A DNA stretch of 64,000 bases, from the NCBI GenBank assembly GCA_002633005.1, contig NMRA01000663.1, forward strand, positions 1-64,000. The letters run 5' to 3'. The notes below the pieces were generated by a model. That model was not told where the DNA came from and did no database searches. It saw only the letters and a list, made by a program, of their open reading frames with translations. Made by a program: the position numbers and the translations under genes. Shown piece after piece: positions 25,240 to 36,870 of this stretch (positions are counted from its first letter, which is position 1; the number at the start of each line of letters is the position of its first letter). The DNA comes from Phoronis australis. Taxonomy: Eukaryota; Phoronida; Phoronidae.

Positions 25240-27327
25240 AATACGCAAAATTAAATTGCTCTCTAAACTGGTCAATCGTTGTGGGGTGTTGCGGCACTTA
25301 CACGCTTCCATAGTTGTTGCACTTGGCTTGCCCAAATTATTTAGCGCTTATAGCTTATTTAAAACCACAAACTCCTCCATAGTATTCCTCATGCACCACA
25401 TTTTCACGGACACGTTTTGTTGATAACGAACCACAATTCCTTTCCGATGAACAACATTTTTTGTGAACAAGGGTTCGTGCTCATGGTAACCAGACAGGTG
25501 TCAAAGGACGTACTGTATCAGTAAACAGACTAGACAAACCAGACGCAAGATTTCATCGACGTTTCTACAGTCTATACAGAGATTTTCATGATTCGCTACT
25601 TTGCGCCATTAGCGCATGAAAAAAATAATAAAAATCCACGCTTTTTGTAATCAGGTGCGCCCAAAGGGCACACATTCAAACCAGGTCGGGAATATCCCTG
25701 TTAGACGTGAAAATGATTCTGTTCTTATTTCTGTTGCACTTGGGGTTTGTTTCGTAAGTCACCAATTTGATTACACTAAGTCTGCTGGGCACAACTTTTT
25801 TGAAAAGGCACACTTCTTACCATCAGGTGCACCCAAAGGGTACAGGCTCAAACCTGGCCAGGTATATACCTGTGTATGTATCTTTTGTTTTCCCAGCTCA
25901 GATGAGCAAGGATCTGGGATTCCTTGCCTTACTTTACAATCGGTTTGTAGGATTTAACTAAAATGAATTATAAACCCGAGCTGGGTTTTATAAACAAAAA
26001 ATCATGTAACAAGGAGTATCTAGAATAGCCTGTAATTCACGATTTCTGGCGAAGATAGAGAATAGTGATTTACAAGATGTAGCTTCATGTTTCATAGTGG
26101 GTCACTATTTGAATAAATGTATAATTCCTCGGAGCATTACAATATAGATCCATTTCTTTTTGCAATATAGTTAAATATGGAGGTTTAACTCTGAGGCGTT
26201 GCTTGTATAAGTGAAATTTGCAAAGGCATAAAAGTAAGTCTTGCACTGGGTGGTTTCTCATCTTTTGCCCAAAAGAACAGTAACTACATTAGTAGCCAGA
26301 GAGATATAGGTTCTATTGTAACCCAGTGTTCCAAAAANACCAGCGAGAAATTACTAACATCAATTTTCACAAGATAAGAATTGCAACTGACAATTCTATG
26401 AGACAGTCAAAATTGAAACCACCGAAACTTCACATCAATATTTATGTTTACATTTGTAATCAGAAGTAGCATGGGCTCGGTTTGCCATTTCATCTCAGAA
26501 CTAGGTCAATATTTACGAAACTCAAAACAATTGTATGTATGAATGTTTTGTCCCTTTTTTATCTTCAAGCAAAAGTTTTGACAAAAACTAGAATAAAAGA
26601 TGCACATAAGAGAAAATTGTGTCGTTTTAAATGTTTCCATTTCCAACAAATTGCATTCTCTGAGGCCATGATATTTCAGAAAACCTAGATCTAAAATTGA
26701 ATTTTTTACAAAAGCCGCCATCTAACGAAAATAAACGCCCGTCCTCGTCCAATAGATCTGAGATGTAACTTATGCCCTTTCCATACCAATTCCTCCAAAA
26801 TAGAGCCATTGAAATTACATATCAGTGAGATTGCCTGGGACGCTATTTCATGTTGATCAATGATACTTGAGAATTCATAAAGAAAATCAAATATTTCCTT
26901 CCAAAAAGGATCTGAGTGTGGGTAGCAACATGTTTATAGGAGTAGTTCCCAAATTTTAGATTTTAAGTTGATGCTTACTCCGTATTATGCTAACTTTCGA
27001 TCTTAGCTTAGACCGATTTCGGCCATAATTTTGGTCCTATGAAATAGGGCTAAGCCATTTAGGTCTTCGGTTATCCCAATTTCGGTCTAAATAGTGACAA
27101 AAAAGTTTAATGGAGCTGGCCCCTGATCAACAACGCCGAAATATTGTTCAGTTCTTAATTTAAGTTTGATTTAGTCAAGAAAACTGCATTAATTTGAGGC
27201 AACTCACATGGTTTGAAAACTGACAACAATGCTCGATGTAAACAATATTATGAGGATAGTTCATCATACAAATAGTGTTCGTGAGAGTATATCCGAGGTA
27301 TTGATTAGATGACAGGAGATTAGCATT
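25240..27327. other. Intergenic, no recognisable gene
   Basis: Contains two copies of a roughly 50-base motif at about 25651-25699 and 25821-25870, sharing ATCAGGTGC-CCCAAAGGG, TCAAACC and GG-ATAT-CCTG in the same order. The repeated words GGTGC..CCAAAGGG and TCAAACC recall a tRNA-like arm, but no cloverleaf forms. A single n lies at 26338 without flanking duplication. Open frames are short and unrecognised. Confidence 0.45.
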
Positions 27328-27480
27328 CGTTCAGCCTCCCGCTCAGTAACGCTAGGACCTCGCTAAAAAGCAAGACTTCGCGAGATTACGTGAGATATTG
27401 CCGTGTATTTTAAATGAGAACACGTGACTTTGACTCGGGTTTAGCTAGGTCCTAGCGTAGGTCCTAGCGTCTACTGAACG
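27328..27480 (+). repeat. Foldback MITE-like repeat, family A, copy 2
   Basis: Opposite-strand partner of 853-987. Inverted ends are clear: CGTTCAG opens the element and CTGAACG closes it, and internally AACGCTAGGACCTCGCTA faces TAGCTAGGTCCTAGCGT. A further AGGTCCTAGCGT repeats inside the right arm. Superfamily unknown. Confidence 0.75.
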
Positions 27481-27609
27481 CACGCCAGGTGTACAGTATA
27501 TGTCACCAATAGGCGGCGTGACAAGTGTCTCATTAAGTGCATTCGGAGCACAAATAAACCTACGCCATGCAGGACGCACTACTAGGTCGCAAGTTTTAAT
27601 TCCAACAAA

Positions 27610-27763
27610 TTCATGGCGGCGCATTATAAGGGGCTGACCCCTCCCCCCACACTTATTTCAGTGCTGCACCGCCCGTGGTCACATAGGCGGCGCACCATAC
27701 TATAGGGGGCTGGGGGGACTACAGTCCCCACTTCTAGTATTTCAGGTGCTACGCCGCCCATGA
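27610..27763. repeat. Foldback element with GGCGGCG ends, two internal units
   Basis: The outer ends TTCATGGCGGCGCA and TGCTACGCCGCCCATGAA are inverted copies. Inside are two related units, 27615-27674 and 27686-27760, each starting GGCGGCGCA and ending in a CCGCCC-type word. Both have a C/G-run centre around GGGGCTG. It looks like a small non-autonomous DNA element that doubled. Confidence 0.65.
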
Positions 27764-29623
27764 AATTGTAGGCCTAGTAGGCCCTACAATTCACACGCCT
27801 GTGATCCATGCGCAGTACTACAACTTTCTGAGAATCGAAATCAATTACGTGGCTTGACCCAAGATGAATTAGGCCTACTGGTCCAATACTGACGTTAGTA
27901 AATTTGGAACTGTTGTAGAATAAAGGATCCATGTTCCCAACAGCACACCAGTATCAAGGTTGCCATGGTTTCAGCGTGGCATTGCCTTTAGGTATAATTA
28001 ACACATGTTCATTAGCAACTTCAATCCCATCTCGTTACACTTCCTGTCATTGATATGACGCACAGTATTTACCGTTGCTGAGTCCTTATTTTTTACCATT
28101 TTATTGTTTTTGAATTGTTTGGAAGAGAACCTGCACAAGCTACACAATTTCAGGGCGTCTACAGTCCAATTGTTTAGCTATTTGTATGCATATGACACCT
28201 AGTATTTGTAGTTGCTGGGTCTTTAATTTTCACTGTTCTATTGTTTTTGGATTGTTTGGACAAGAGAAGGAGTTTTCACAAAGTCTCACTTGAAATTTCA
28301 AGTTTAGTCCACCAACTGAACACGTTGAAGTTATCTGCACAGTGATTGTCAGTGGTTCTGATTTTTCTGTGGGAGCACCGATGAAATTTTCCGCAATAAT
28401 TGTTAGGGCATATAAAGACACGCGGGTTTGGGGGAATTTTCCTATGCGGGTCAAAGATCGTGATTTGATTCGACGTATAACATAAAAATACAAACGTTCG
28501 ATCTGTTTTTAAAACAGCCTCACCAAGTAAGTACTGTATACTCGTTAGGAAATCTGAATTGTGTTTACAACACGTGGTTGGATTCATGAAACATGACTTA
28601 CTCGGAATTGTGTATACAACACTTGCCGGGTTGGATTCATGAAGCATGACTCAGGGACGTTTATGGGCCTCATTCTTTCTCACGTCCTCCGATGTACGAG
28701 CGCTAGTCTCTTACCCTACGTTGGACGTCTTGTTTTACGTCAACTTGGGAAAGCCTTAAATTCGCGTTGTCCTTACCGTTCGTGAATGGAATTAATTCAC
28801 GTGCCGTGAGGTGCCCTGAGGGTTTATCCCATAGGACGGGTTGATAGGACGCGGACCTTGCCGGATATTTTGTATTTCTCATCGGTGATATCGTTTTGTG
28901 GATTGCAACAGTAGAAATGGTGACAGGGAGGACACTGGAATTATCACTCTAGATTTTTTTCATCAAATTGGATTGTCTTCGGTAATCGCCTCCTGGTTGC
29001 TCAGGTGTGGAAATAAGTTCATTGAAGCGACAGTTACACATTCGAATATCCGGCATCTTGAAGTTCTTCTCTGTATTACGTTTTCTCAGAGCCCTGAGCA
29101 GTGAAATCTCTTTAGCCTACACGGAGGGATCTTGCTGCCGGGAGATGGGGGTTGACAAAGTATTTTGATTCGTAGACCTACCATGCGACCGGGTTTTATT
29201 GTTGAACATTGTCACTGCCCATTAAGATTGCGTAAACGTTATGTGTATTGAATAAGAGCCATCAATTTTGAGCTCCCAGCTTATCTTTGAATGTTTTCAC
29301 TAACTATAGCTATGTTTTGAAAGAAAGTTGGTCACAAAACACTTCTGTTATTTGAAAGGCAAGCGCAAACACGCAGTCGAAACGGTAACATGTGCTATTG
29401 AAAAATCCTTGTATTCGATGTTTTTGCTTTTTATTGTACCTTTCTAACTTCAATACGGAAACGTAATACAATCGTACATTCATAAACACACATACGAATA
29501 ACCCGACACGGTTCACAACATTGAACATTGTCGAAATAATAGTGGTATCTTTGTAGACAAAATAATAACTGTTATTAAACGGTAGTCGTGTAATCTCTCA
29601 GAGAGCGTGGGATAAAATTGACA

Positions 29624-29747
29624 AGTGTTTACCCCGCAACCATAACATAACGGCGAACTACGACAGAGCTTAGCTTGAAAATAAGAGTGTTTACCCCGCA
29701 ACCGTAACATAACAGAGAACTGCAGTGGAGCTTGAAACTACGTGTCA
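29624..29747. repeat. Two-copy tandem repeat, 62-bp period
   Basis: AGTGTTTACCCCGCAACC recurs at 29624 and 29686, followed in both by RTAACATAAC, GAACT and GAGCTT. The copies have diverged by about a fifth by eye. Confidence 0.75.
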
Positions 29748-30921
29748 TGGGATGTGATCTTCAGTTACTAATCGTGAGGAAAGTAGAGGTACGGTGACTG
29801 TATGTTTCATTTTGGCAAAAATGACCATCTGAGAACTTTATTTCATTCTAATCTTCGAACTACTCGGCCGAAAATATGAGAAATCTGGTGGTATACATGA
29901 TTTTTGTGGGGTTAGAATAGGCCTATCTTTAGACATATTACATGAACTTGCTTCGACGCAGACGATTCAGAATGAAGTCTAACAATACCTTAGTCTCTAT
30001 CAGGTTGGTGAAGCCAGATTCGTTCGGTAAATAACGTTAAGCTTCATCCATTAAACGTGACACTCTAAACCCACCTTTTTCAAGAGTCAACCTTTTGACA
30101 CACCCTGGCTAAAATGTCTTACTATATTTACTCTCGAACATCCAACGGCATACCGTCTGCCATCCACGTTCTCGGTAAATCCTTTTTTGTCATCCTCAGG
30201 GTATAAATATCTGTAGAAACCCTACCCGGCGTCTTGGTGATCTGTACCCTACGCAAGTAAGAAGAATTTTATTCTATTCATATTATATTCCGATGGCTTT
30301 TTTAGACGTGGAAGGAGGTTCAGAATAATTCGTGACACACCTATTAGGTGGTATTTGCCTTCCTATTAACCGGAAAGTGTAATGTTAAAGCCAATAAAAA
30401 GCCCACGAGAAAGAATAACGGATAATTGTAGCAAGGAAACTGTTCAGTGGTAGGCTAACCATCTATTCACAGGACAATACTAAGAACTTCAGTTAAGTGG
30501 CTTAAACTCGATTATTTGTATTTCGTGAAAATTCACGTATTGATGGGACTCCCAGCCTGAGAAATCAGCATTGATGTAAAAAAATCAGTTGTTTCGGGAA
30601 TTCCTTAGGTTAAGCCCCAAGTCTCTGAAAGGCACATATTATTTAATTTTTGGTACCCTCAAATTAGTTGAAAAGAACGAAGGACCTATAAACGGAAAAT
30701 GCACTACTCATTTAATGGGGATGGGTGTTTGCTAAGTTGCTAGCTTATTCATGAAGGGGCGTAATGGTTAAAAACGGAGTCTAAAAATGATGGCATCGTG
30801 ACTGACTGTATACGTGGGATTAAAGCCTTGTTTTGACTAACACTCCGCGGCTATTTTATCATTCAATCTGTTACATTCTACAAACCCTGAGGAATTACAA
30901 ATGATACAAGAAGTCAACATT

Positions 30922-30935
30922 GTGCCACCTAGTGG
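30922..30935 (-). promoter_or_regulatory. CTCF-like motif
   Basis: On the minus strand this reads CCACTAGGTGGCAC, a full match to the known CTCF core CCASYAGRKGGCRS. Whether this species' CTCF binds it is not shown. Confidence 0.5.
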
Positions 30936-31683
30936 TGATTGACTGTAACATTGTGTGAATGACTGGCAGTCAACGGCCAAAATTGGCGATTCGCCATAAT
31001 ATCACAAAAAACACAGCTGGTTTTATTGTTTTATAGCTCTGGTCAAAGCTGTAACTCCAACAAGTGTAGGCCTATCCCATGCAATAATAATTCAAAAATG
31101 TATTTTTGGCCGTTTATACGATAATGTCCCTGGGAAACATGGATCTTGACGTGGCTGCACTGTTTGCTTCATGAAAAACAGTGTTTGTGGTTTGCACTAT
31201 TTTGGCGGAAGTTTCGATCTGTCTGTTTGCAAAATTGCAGAGATTGAGAGTATTCGTGCATCACTTATTTCGGAGAGTTGTTAAGAACCATGTTGAACTT
31301 AAAACAACAACTTGCGCCAGTGTGGAAAGGTTCAAAACTGAAAATACCGCTAATGTTTTGTTAACTTTTTCGTAAACAAAGTAGTGGCGATATGACGTAC
31401 CGTAAACCCCAAGACCGTCAACTTTCATACGTGACGGCTAAGGCAACGGAAATCTTTAAAATCAATATAAGTTACGAAGTGAAGAGAACACATCTGACAT
31501 TTGATCCGAGATAATATGTTGTTTAGACTGGGAATTACTGCCGGTTTTATGTAAATACTACCGCCACCACTCCACAAGAGGATTACTGCCTGGTGCGCTA
31601 CTTGACTGACAGAGATATCATGAGGATCATATGCACAAGTCGTGTTAATTTAAGTTAACATCGGTCTCCCGGCTGACTTTGGA

Positions 31684-31829
31684 TATATAACGTCCTCACG
31701 TGCGGAAAGGAGCATTCGGTTAAACCGATCGTGATTCAGGACACGTGAGCATAATAACGAGCTTACAGTCGTGTAGTGATTGGGACTTTTTCTATAGTGT
31801 CACGTTGCTAGGAAACAACCAAACTGGGT
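31684..31829 (+). promoter_or_regulatory. Candidate promoter and noncoding first exon
   Basis: In order: a TATA-like TATATAA (31684-31690), two CACGTG E-boxes (31697-31702 and 31742-31747), an RFX X-box GTTGCTAGGAAAC (31804-31816), then a good splice donor GG|GTGAGT with the exon ending at 31827. A FOX motif GTAAACA follows at 31883-31889. There is no long open frame, so any exon would be untranslated. The next strong acceptor on this strand before a coding exon is at 42651, in front of the 402-aa gene, so this may be that gene's distant 5' exon. That link is inference. Confidence 0.25.
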
Positions 31830-33014
31830 GAGTATCAAGTACGGTAGCAGATGAAAATTGTCATAAACAACAACTTTGATCAGTAAACATATTTATTTTG
31901 CATTTTGACATATAGTATATCGTATATGGTTCATGAAATGCGAGTGTTATGTGACTTTGAACCCGTAATCATTGCCGTTATGCGTTTAACAAAAGTTTTC
32001 CCATGAAATCAATTTGTCGCTATCAAATTTGAATTAACGTATTTTTCAAACGAAGTTTTTCTACGCAAATATTTTTGCAGGGAAAAACAATCAGAATTCT
32101 GTAAAGAACTAAGTGCGTGTGAGTCATTCCTTTATCCTTTGATGGTTAGTTGTATTACTTGTAGTTGCTTGGTGAAATTACTGAAAACACTGTAAAATCA
32201 ATCGACTATTAGGGCGCAGCAAATGAAAGTGGCGAGTTTATTTCCGATTTTACTAAACCCTGTTGTAATTGTTCCTACTAAGAAAGCTTTCTAATATTTG
32301 GATAGAGTCAATTTATTGGCAAATAACTGGTTCATTAAACTTTAAGTTCTGCAGTTAGTGATTATTGAAACTTCATTGGTTTTCCGTCCACTTCTGTTGT
32401 CAATCGATAGCGGCTGTTTAATTTCGTTAACAGATGTTAATAACAAGATAGTTAATTTACTATAACATCGATCAAAAACCAGGCCTGTGTTTATTTCGCC
32501 TGTGGAACATGTCGTGACTGTGACTGTCTCGGATTACGAAAGGTAAATTCAAACCTTTTTTTTTGTATTGAAATTGTGCGAGACGTGACATTTTAGATAG
32601 ACCAAAATCATTCCGGTTGTCGTTATACCGACATCAATGTTTGGTAAAGTGTATTTTAAGTCTGACAGACAACTGAGAAAAAAATACAACGACATGCCCT
32701 GGTTTTAGTAACAATTATCTACGTGTGAATGGAATGAATACTTGTGATCCTATAAAAATATGAGTTCGCTTTGGGATGTACAAATGTGCGATAGGCTGAT
32801 TAGGAATTACTTAAGTGCCGCATCTCAGAACGTCTGGCGCCTATTCAGACTTTAGGCCTGTTCATGCGACTCTTTCTTGCAGAAATTTTTGCGCAATACT
32901 TTGTGGAATCGGGATTGCGGAAAAATTATCGCGCAAACGCAAAAATACCGCAATTCCAGTTTCACCAAATTTTTGCAGATTTTTGCGGAATTTATTGCGG
33001 AAAACGCTCCTGAC

Positions 33015-33317
33015 CAGGGGCGGATCCAGGGTTTTGAGTTAGGGGGGCAGGGCACAGGAATAACCAGAATTTCGGCAGATACGCGCGCCCAGCCCTAAAA
33101 CCTAAAATGTAGGGATGCAGGGCTTTCGAATTATTGGGTTTGCGAACATTTTGACTAAAATAAAAACGGCAAACGGGGTTTGTTCAGGGCCTACGCATTG
33201 TTTCTTCACCCCCCGAGCTCCCCTGGTTGCGCGCATTTACTAGTCAGCAATTCGCACCCGAACTGCCAAATGATATTTGGTAGAACTCTAGGGGGGCCAT
33301 GGTCCCCTTGCCCCCCC
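33015..33317 (+). repeat. hAT-like dispersed repeat, copy 1, cut by gap
   Basis: Starts CAGGGGCGGATCCAGG, a sequence type common at hAT-like termini. Related to 50174-50446 over its whole visible length, with shared blocks TTTTGAGTTAGGGG, CAGGGCACAGGAATAA, CTGGTTGCGCGCAT and CTAGTCAGCAATTCGC. It runs into poly-C and the N gap, so the right end is unseen. It sits inside the Harbinger-like element. Confidence 0.65.
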
Positions 33318-33593
33318 NNNNNNNNNNNNNNNNNNNNNNNNNNNNNNNNNNNNNNNNNNNNNNNNNNNNNNNNNNNNNNNNNNNNNNNNNNNNNNNNNNN
33401 NNNNNNNNNNNNNNNNNNNNNNNNNNNNNNNNNNNNNNNNNNNNNNNNNNNNNNNNNNNNNNNNNNNNNNNNNNNNNNNNNNNNNNNNNNNNNNNNNNNN
33501 NNNNNNNNNNNNNNNNNNNNNNNNNNNNNNNNNNNNNNNNNNNNNNNNNNNNNNNNNNNNNNNNNNNNNNNNNNNNNNNNNNNNNNNNNNNNN
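33318..33593. other. Assembly gap, 276 N
   Basis: Unknown sequence inside the nested repeats. Open frames reported through it are artefacts. Confidence 0.99.
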
Positions 33594-36500
33594 GCATTCC
33601 CGCTTTATTTCCAAAAAGTCTAGAAATCTCTGTTATCTCGCTATAAAAAAATTGGTTTATCTGAAAATGTGGTCTGGCGCAGAGATTGAATTACTCATCG
33701 GCTTGTGGCGGGAAACCGTAGTGGATGTCCAGCAGTCAGGGACGAAGAAGGATGGGCCGGCTTTCGGTTAGAATCAGGAACGAAGTTGAGGTATCAGGCA
33801 AAGTTCATTTCTGTTCAATCAGTTGACGAGTCACGAGTCCTTGCAAATAGCTGCTTTTCCTCCGTTGGTATTTTCAGTTGCTAGAATAATACAGAAATTG
33901 AGGAATTGACAAGAGTCGCATGAACGCTCGCAGATTGCGGAAATTTTGACTGAACGAAATTGCCCATTTTTTCCGCAAAGCTTTTCCTCAAGTGAACGGG
34001 CCTTATATTTTGTACAAACCAATAAAAAATGTTCATGGTATTAAATTGGGCAGATGTTACACGAGATCATAACATCTTACCTTATTATACCTCTACATAA
34101 GAAATGACACATTTCAAACTGAAACTCGCATTTGGCTTAATTATGGTCAACCGTCTTTATTTTCTCCCAACCTGTGAGACCACGCAAACAATAAATGTTT
34201 ATGGGAAAACAGAGACCACGCTTAAGTTCTCAAATGAAATATAGTGGGTGTAAATATCTCAATTTAACTCCATAATCCATGTGTCCTTGCTTTGTTCATG
34301 CATATGAACTTTCAGCCTCGTCAGAGCCGATTTCATGATCATGAATTTAATCCAAGTCATGTCCTAATACCTTAATTTCCCAGATGTAGGCCTACATGTA
34401 CTGTATTGTTATTCAACGTAATCACTTCCAGTTTTCATTCGTCATCCCGTGCCGTCTTGAAATACCTTGAAAACGGGTCTTCACCAATAGATGACGTATT
34501 TGTCGTAGCATTACTGAAGTTATTGCCATAAAACAACGTGACAAATGCTCGTTCAATGTGTCAAATAACATAGAGTCAATTATACTTAAGGGCACGACTA
34601 AAAACACTGGCTCAAAACAGTTGCCGTTGGTTAGTAACCGCCAAATACCCGGCGGCCACATGAGTAAATTTTAAAGACAATTGTTAGCCTCTGCTTAAAA
34701 TCTCATGTTTCAGCATTTACAAGTTAACAATGAGCAGTTACAGCCAATTGTTTGTAAGGTGACTGTTTTTATCGGAATCGACAACGGCGTGTTTTGATCC
34801 CAATTTGCAGCAACCCTTTAATGAAAACATTTTGCTGGCTCATTTCAGCTTACTAAACAAACTGATAATTTATCAATGATAACTTGTTGCCTTTAGTCTC
34901 GTGGCTGAGCACTAGTCACTTCCGATGATTTTTCGCGATGTGCGTGATCATATGACGTCCTTAGTTGAAATATTCCTTTGGCTCAGGTATCAATGGACGT
35001 TTTTGGAGACACTCTCGGTGTTAGGGCAAACGCAGTTTGGAAGTGCTGTTGGATAGGGTTGCCTTCTTTAAGTTATAGGCTTTGACCAGAGCTATAAAAC
35101 ACGAAGATTCCGATGTGTTTGTGAGACTTCATTGCAAATCAGCAATTCTCCCCTTTGGCTGCCAGTGTCATTCGCTGAAATTAAGGCCGCTGACTTAACC
35201 AGTTAAATTCGCTTGAAATACTTCGCCATTCATCGTGTGGTGTTTAGCTCCTCCTGGTTCCAGCAAACTGTATGATTACGACCACTTTAGTGTTTATCTC
35301 ATAAAATCATTTTTCTCCCCAACAATTTAATTTCAAGAAAATGCTGAAACATTGTTATAAATAATTGTTGCTGTGGACAGGACTGGTGAAACAACGTTAT
35401 TAGGTTATTACCTCCAAGACATGAAGAATAAACAAGATGAAGAATTCTTTTTTCCATTTTTGGCTCTGGAAAATTTGCTCTCCACATTTAATGTTGGCGA
35501 TTGTACAAATACGTCGCGAAATGAATTCGCTCGTAGGATTTTCATAAAGTTATCTTATCTCGTCCTAGGTTTACAAGTGCCAATAAGATATATGTAAACT
35601 CAAATGAAATAAATGGTTGTTAGCTTTGATCTTCAACGTCAGATTATCATTCTAAAACAAGGGGTAATGTTGGAGGATGCATTTGAGACAGGGCATCCAG
35701 ATGCCTATTAAGTGCAAATTCACGGTAAGTTACATTTCTTTATCAACGTAAATTGTTTTTTATTCTTCAGGCGTGCGATAGGAAAAAAATCTAAAAGACG
35801 TGGCGTAGAAGTAGAAATACGAGCTTAAGCCAAATGCCTCAAATGCCAGTAAACCGAGATTGATGTTGATTATGCGAAATCAAAGAAAAGTATTTATTGA
35901 AACATGCCATGCAGTTGGGGTTGCTCATTCAATCGTTACGTTGACGTGAGATATGCACTAAATTTAGTCAGGCAGCTGGCTGAACGCGCACCTCTTCTTC
36001 TACGCCAAGCCTTACACTGCCAAGTGTACGAAATGCATGCAAAATGTTGTGTTGAGGGAGAGTGCTAGTGCGAACATCCAATGTGACTTGCATTAATGAC
36101 AGAGAAAACGCGGTAAATCTACATGAAATTAACCGTAACTGTCTGACACTCGTAACCAATGTGAAATCGATTAGCGCTAAATAACGGCCTATTGACGTTC
36201 ATAAATTTTGCTCATCAAATGTTAATATAATCTAGGAATAACTGCTGTATTGGCGCCAAACAGCAAACTCATGCGTAGAAAATCTTTAATAATAAAACAC
36301 GAATTGTGTGATACTTCCGTGACTCCGTAGGGAACAGTATCTGTCTGTGACTTCATATAAAGACCCTAGGGACGTCAAAAGCATTTTTATAATAAAGGTG
36401 TGAATTCATTGTTTTTATCCCCATTGAAAGTGTTGTACTTGGGTTGACGTACCATTAGCATCGCCCGTATTGCGTACTGTTTCAAAACCTTGAACATTTC

Positions 36501-36690
36501 GTTTTTTGCAATTACTTTGCCATGTCATTTCACTTTCTTACTGCATTCGATACTTTTCTTTTTCGATGTAATACCGCCGGCAGTTATCCCGAAAGGATAA
36601 CATAAATGACTATTACTGATCCGTAAAAGAGATACAGCCATAGGTGAGGAAAACGAGAAGGCACGAACTTCACTACTTATCACTAGCTCC

Positions 36691-36870
36691 CTATATAGCA
36701 GACGAAATCCATTCGTTGCCAGGCAACAAGTATGCATACTGTTACATCACACCGTGGGGTATTGTTTACCTGTCTCGGCTAGATATTTCCTCGACAACGT
36801 CATTATGGTTTTAATGTGCTTAAAGGCTCACTCTCTGCATTTCTCTGGCTTTGTGTTTACACCTTCATTC
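36691..36870 (+). promoter_or_regulatory. RFX X-box with FOX sites, candidate cis-regulatory element
   Basis: GTTGCCAGGCAAC at 36715-36727 is a perfect inverted dyad matching the RFX X-box with a one-base spacer. TGTTTAC, the forkhead core that FOXJ1 also binds, follows at 36763-36769 and again at 36854-36860. A TATATAG lies just before the X-box at about 36692. RFX plus FOXJ1 control is established for motile-cilium genes in animals. Which gene this would serve is unknown; the nearest downstream coding exon is the 402-aa gene. Confidence 0.35.

Larger units (their letters stand above)
27764..32854. other. Intergenic or long intron, no recognisable coding
   Basis: No coding sequence is recognised. 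Noted items: an X-box-like GTTGCCATGGTTTC at 27959-27972, a two-unit tandem repeat at 29624-29747, a perfect CTCF-like site on the minus strand at 30922-30935, and a candidate promoter at 31684-31829. Five TAGGCCTA palindromes fall between 27769 and 34394. Confidence 0.45.
32855..34002. mobile_element. PIF/Harbinger-like non-autonomous DNA transposon
   Basis: The left end reads GGCCTGTTCATGCGA and the right end, reverse-complemented, GGCCCGTTCACTTGA. Similarity continues inward (TTGCAGAAATTTTTGCGCAA against TTGCGGAAAAAATGGGCAA). Both sides are flanked by TTA, giving a three-base target duplication (32852-32854 and 34003-34005). GGCC-GTT ends with a TTA/TAA duplication are characteristic of PIF/Harbinger and Tourist elements. 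No transposase frame is visible, but 276 N lie inside. A second repeat is nested at 33015. Confidence 0.6.

Noticed and set aside
25651-25870. tRNA-like or tRNA-derived SINE
   Set aside because: Two copies share GGTGC..CCAAAGGG and TCAAACC, but no cloverleaf, proper A box or B box could be formed.
33180-33646. Several open frames across the 33.3 kb gap
   Set aside because: They consist mostly of N and carry no information.
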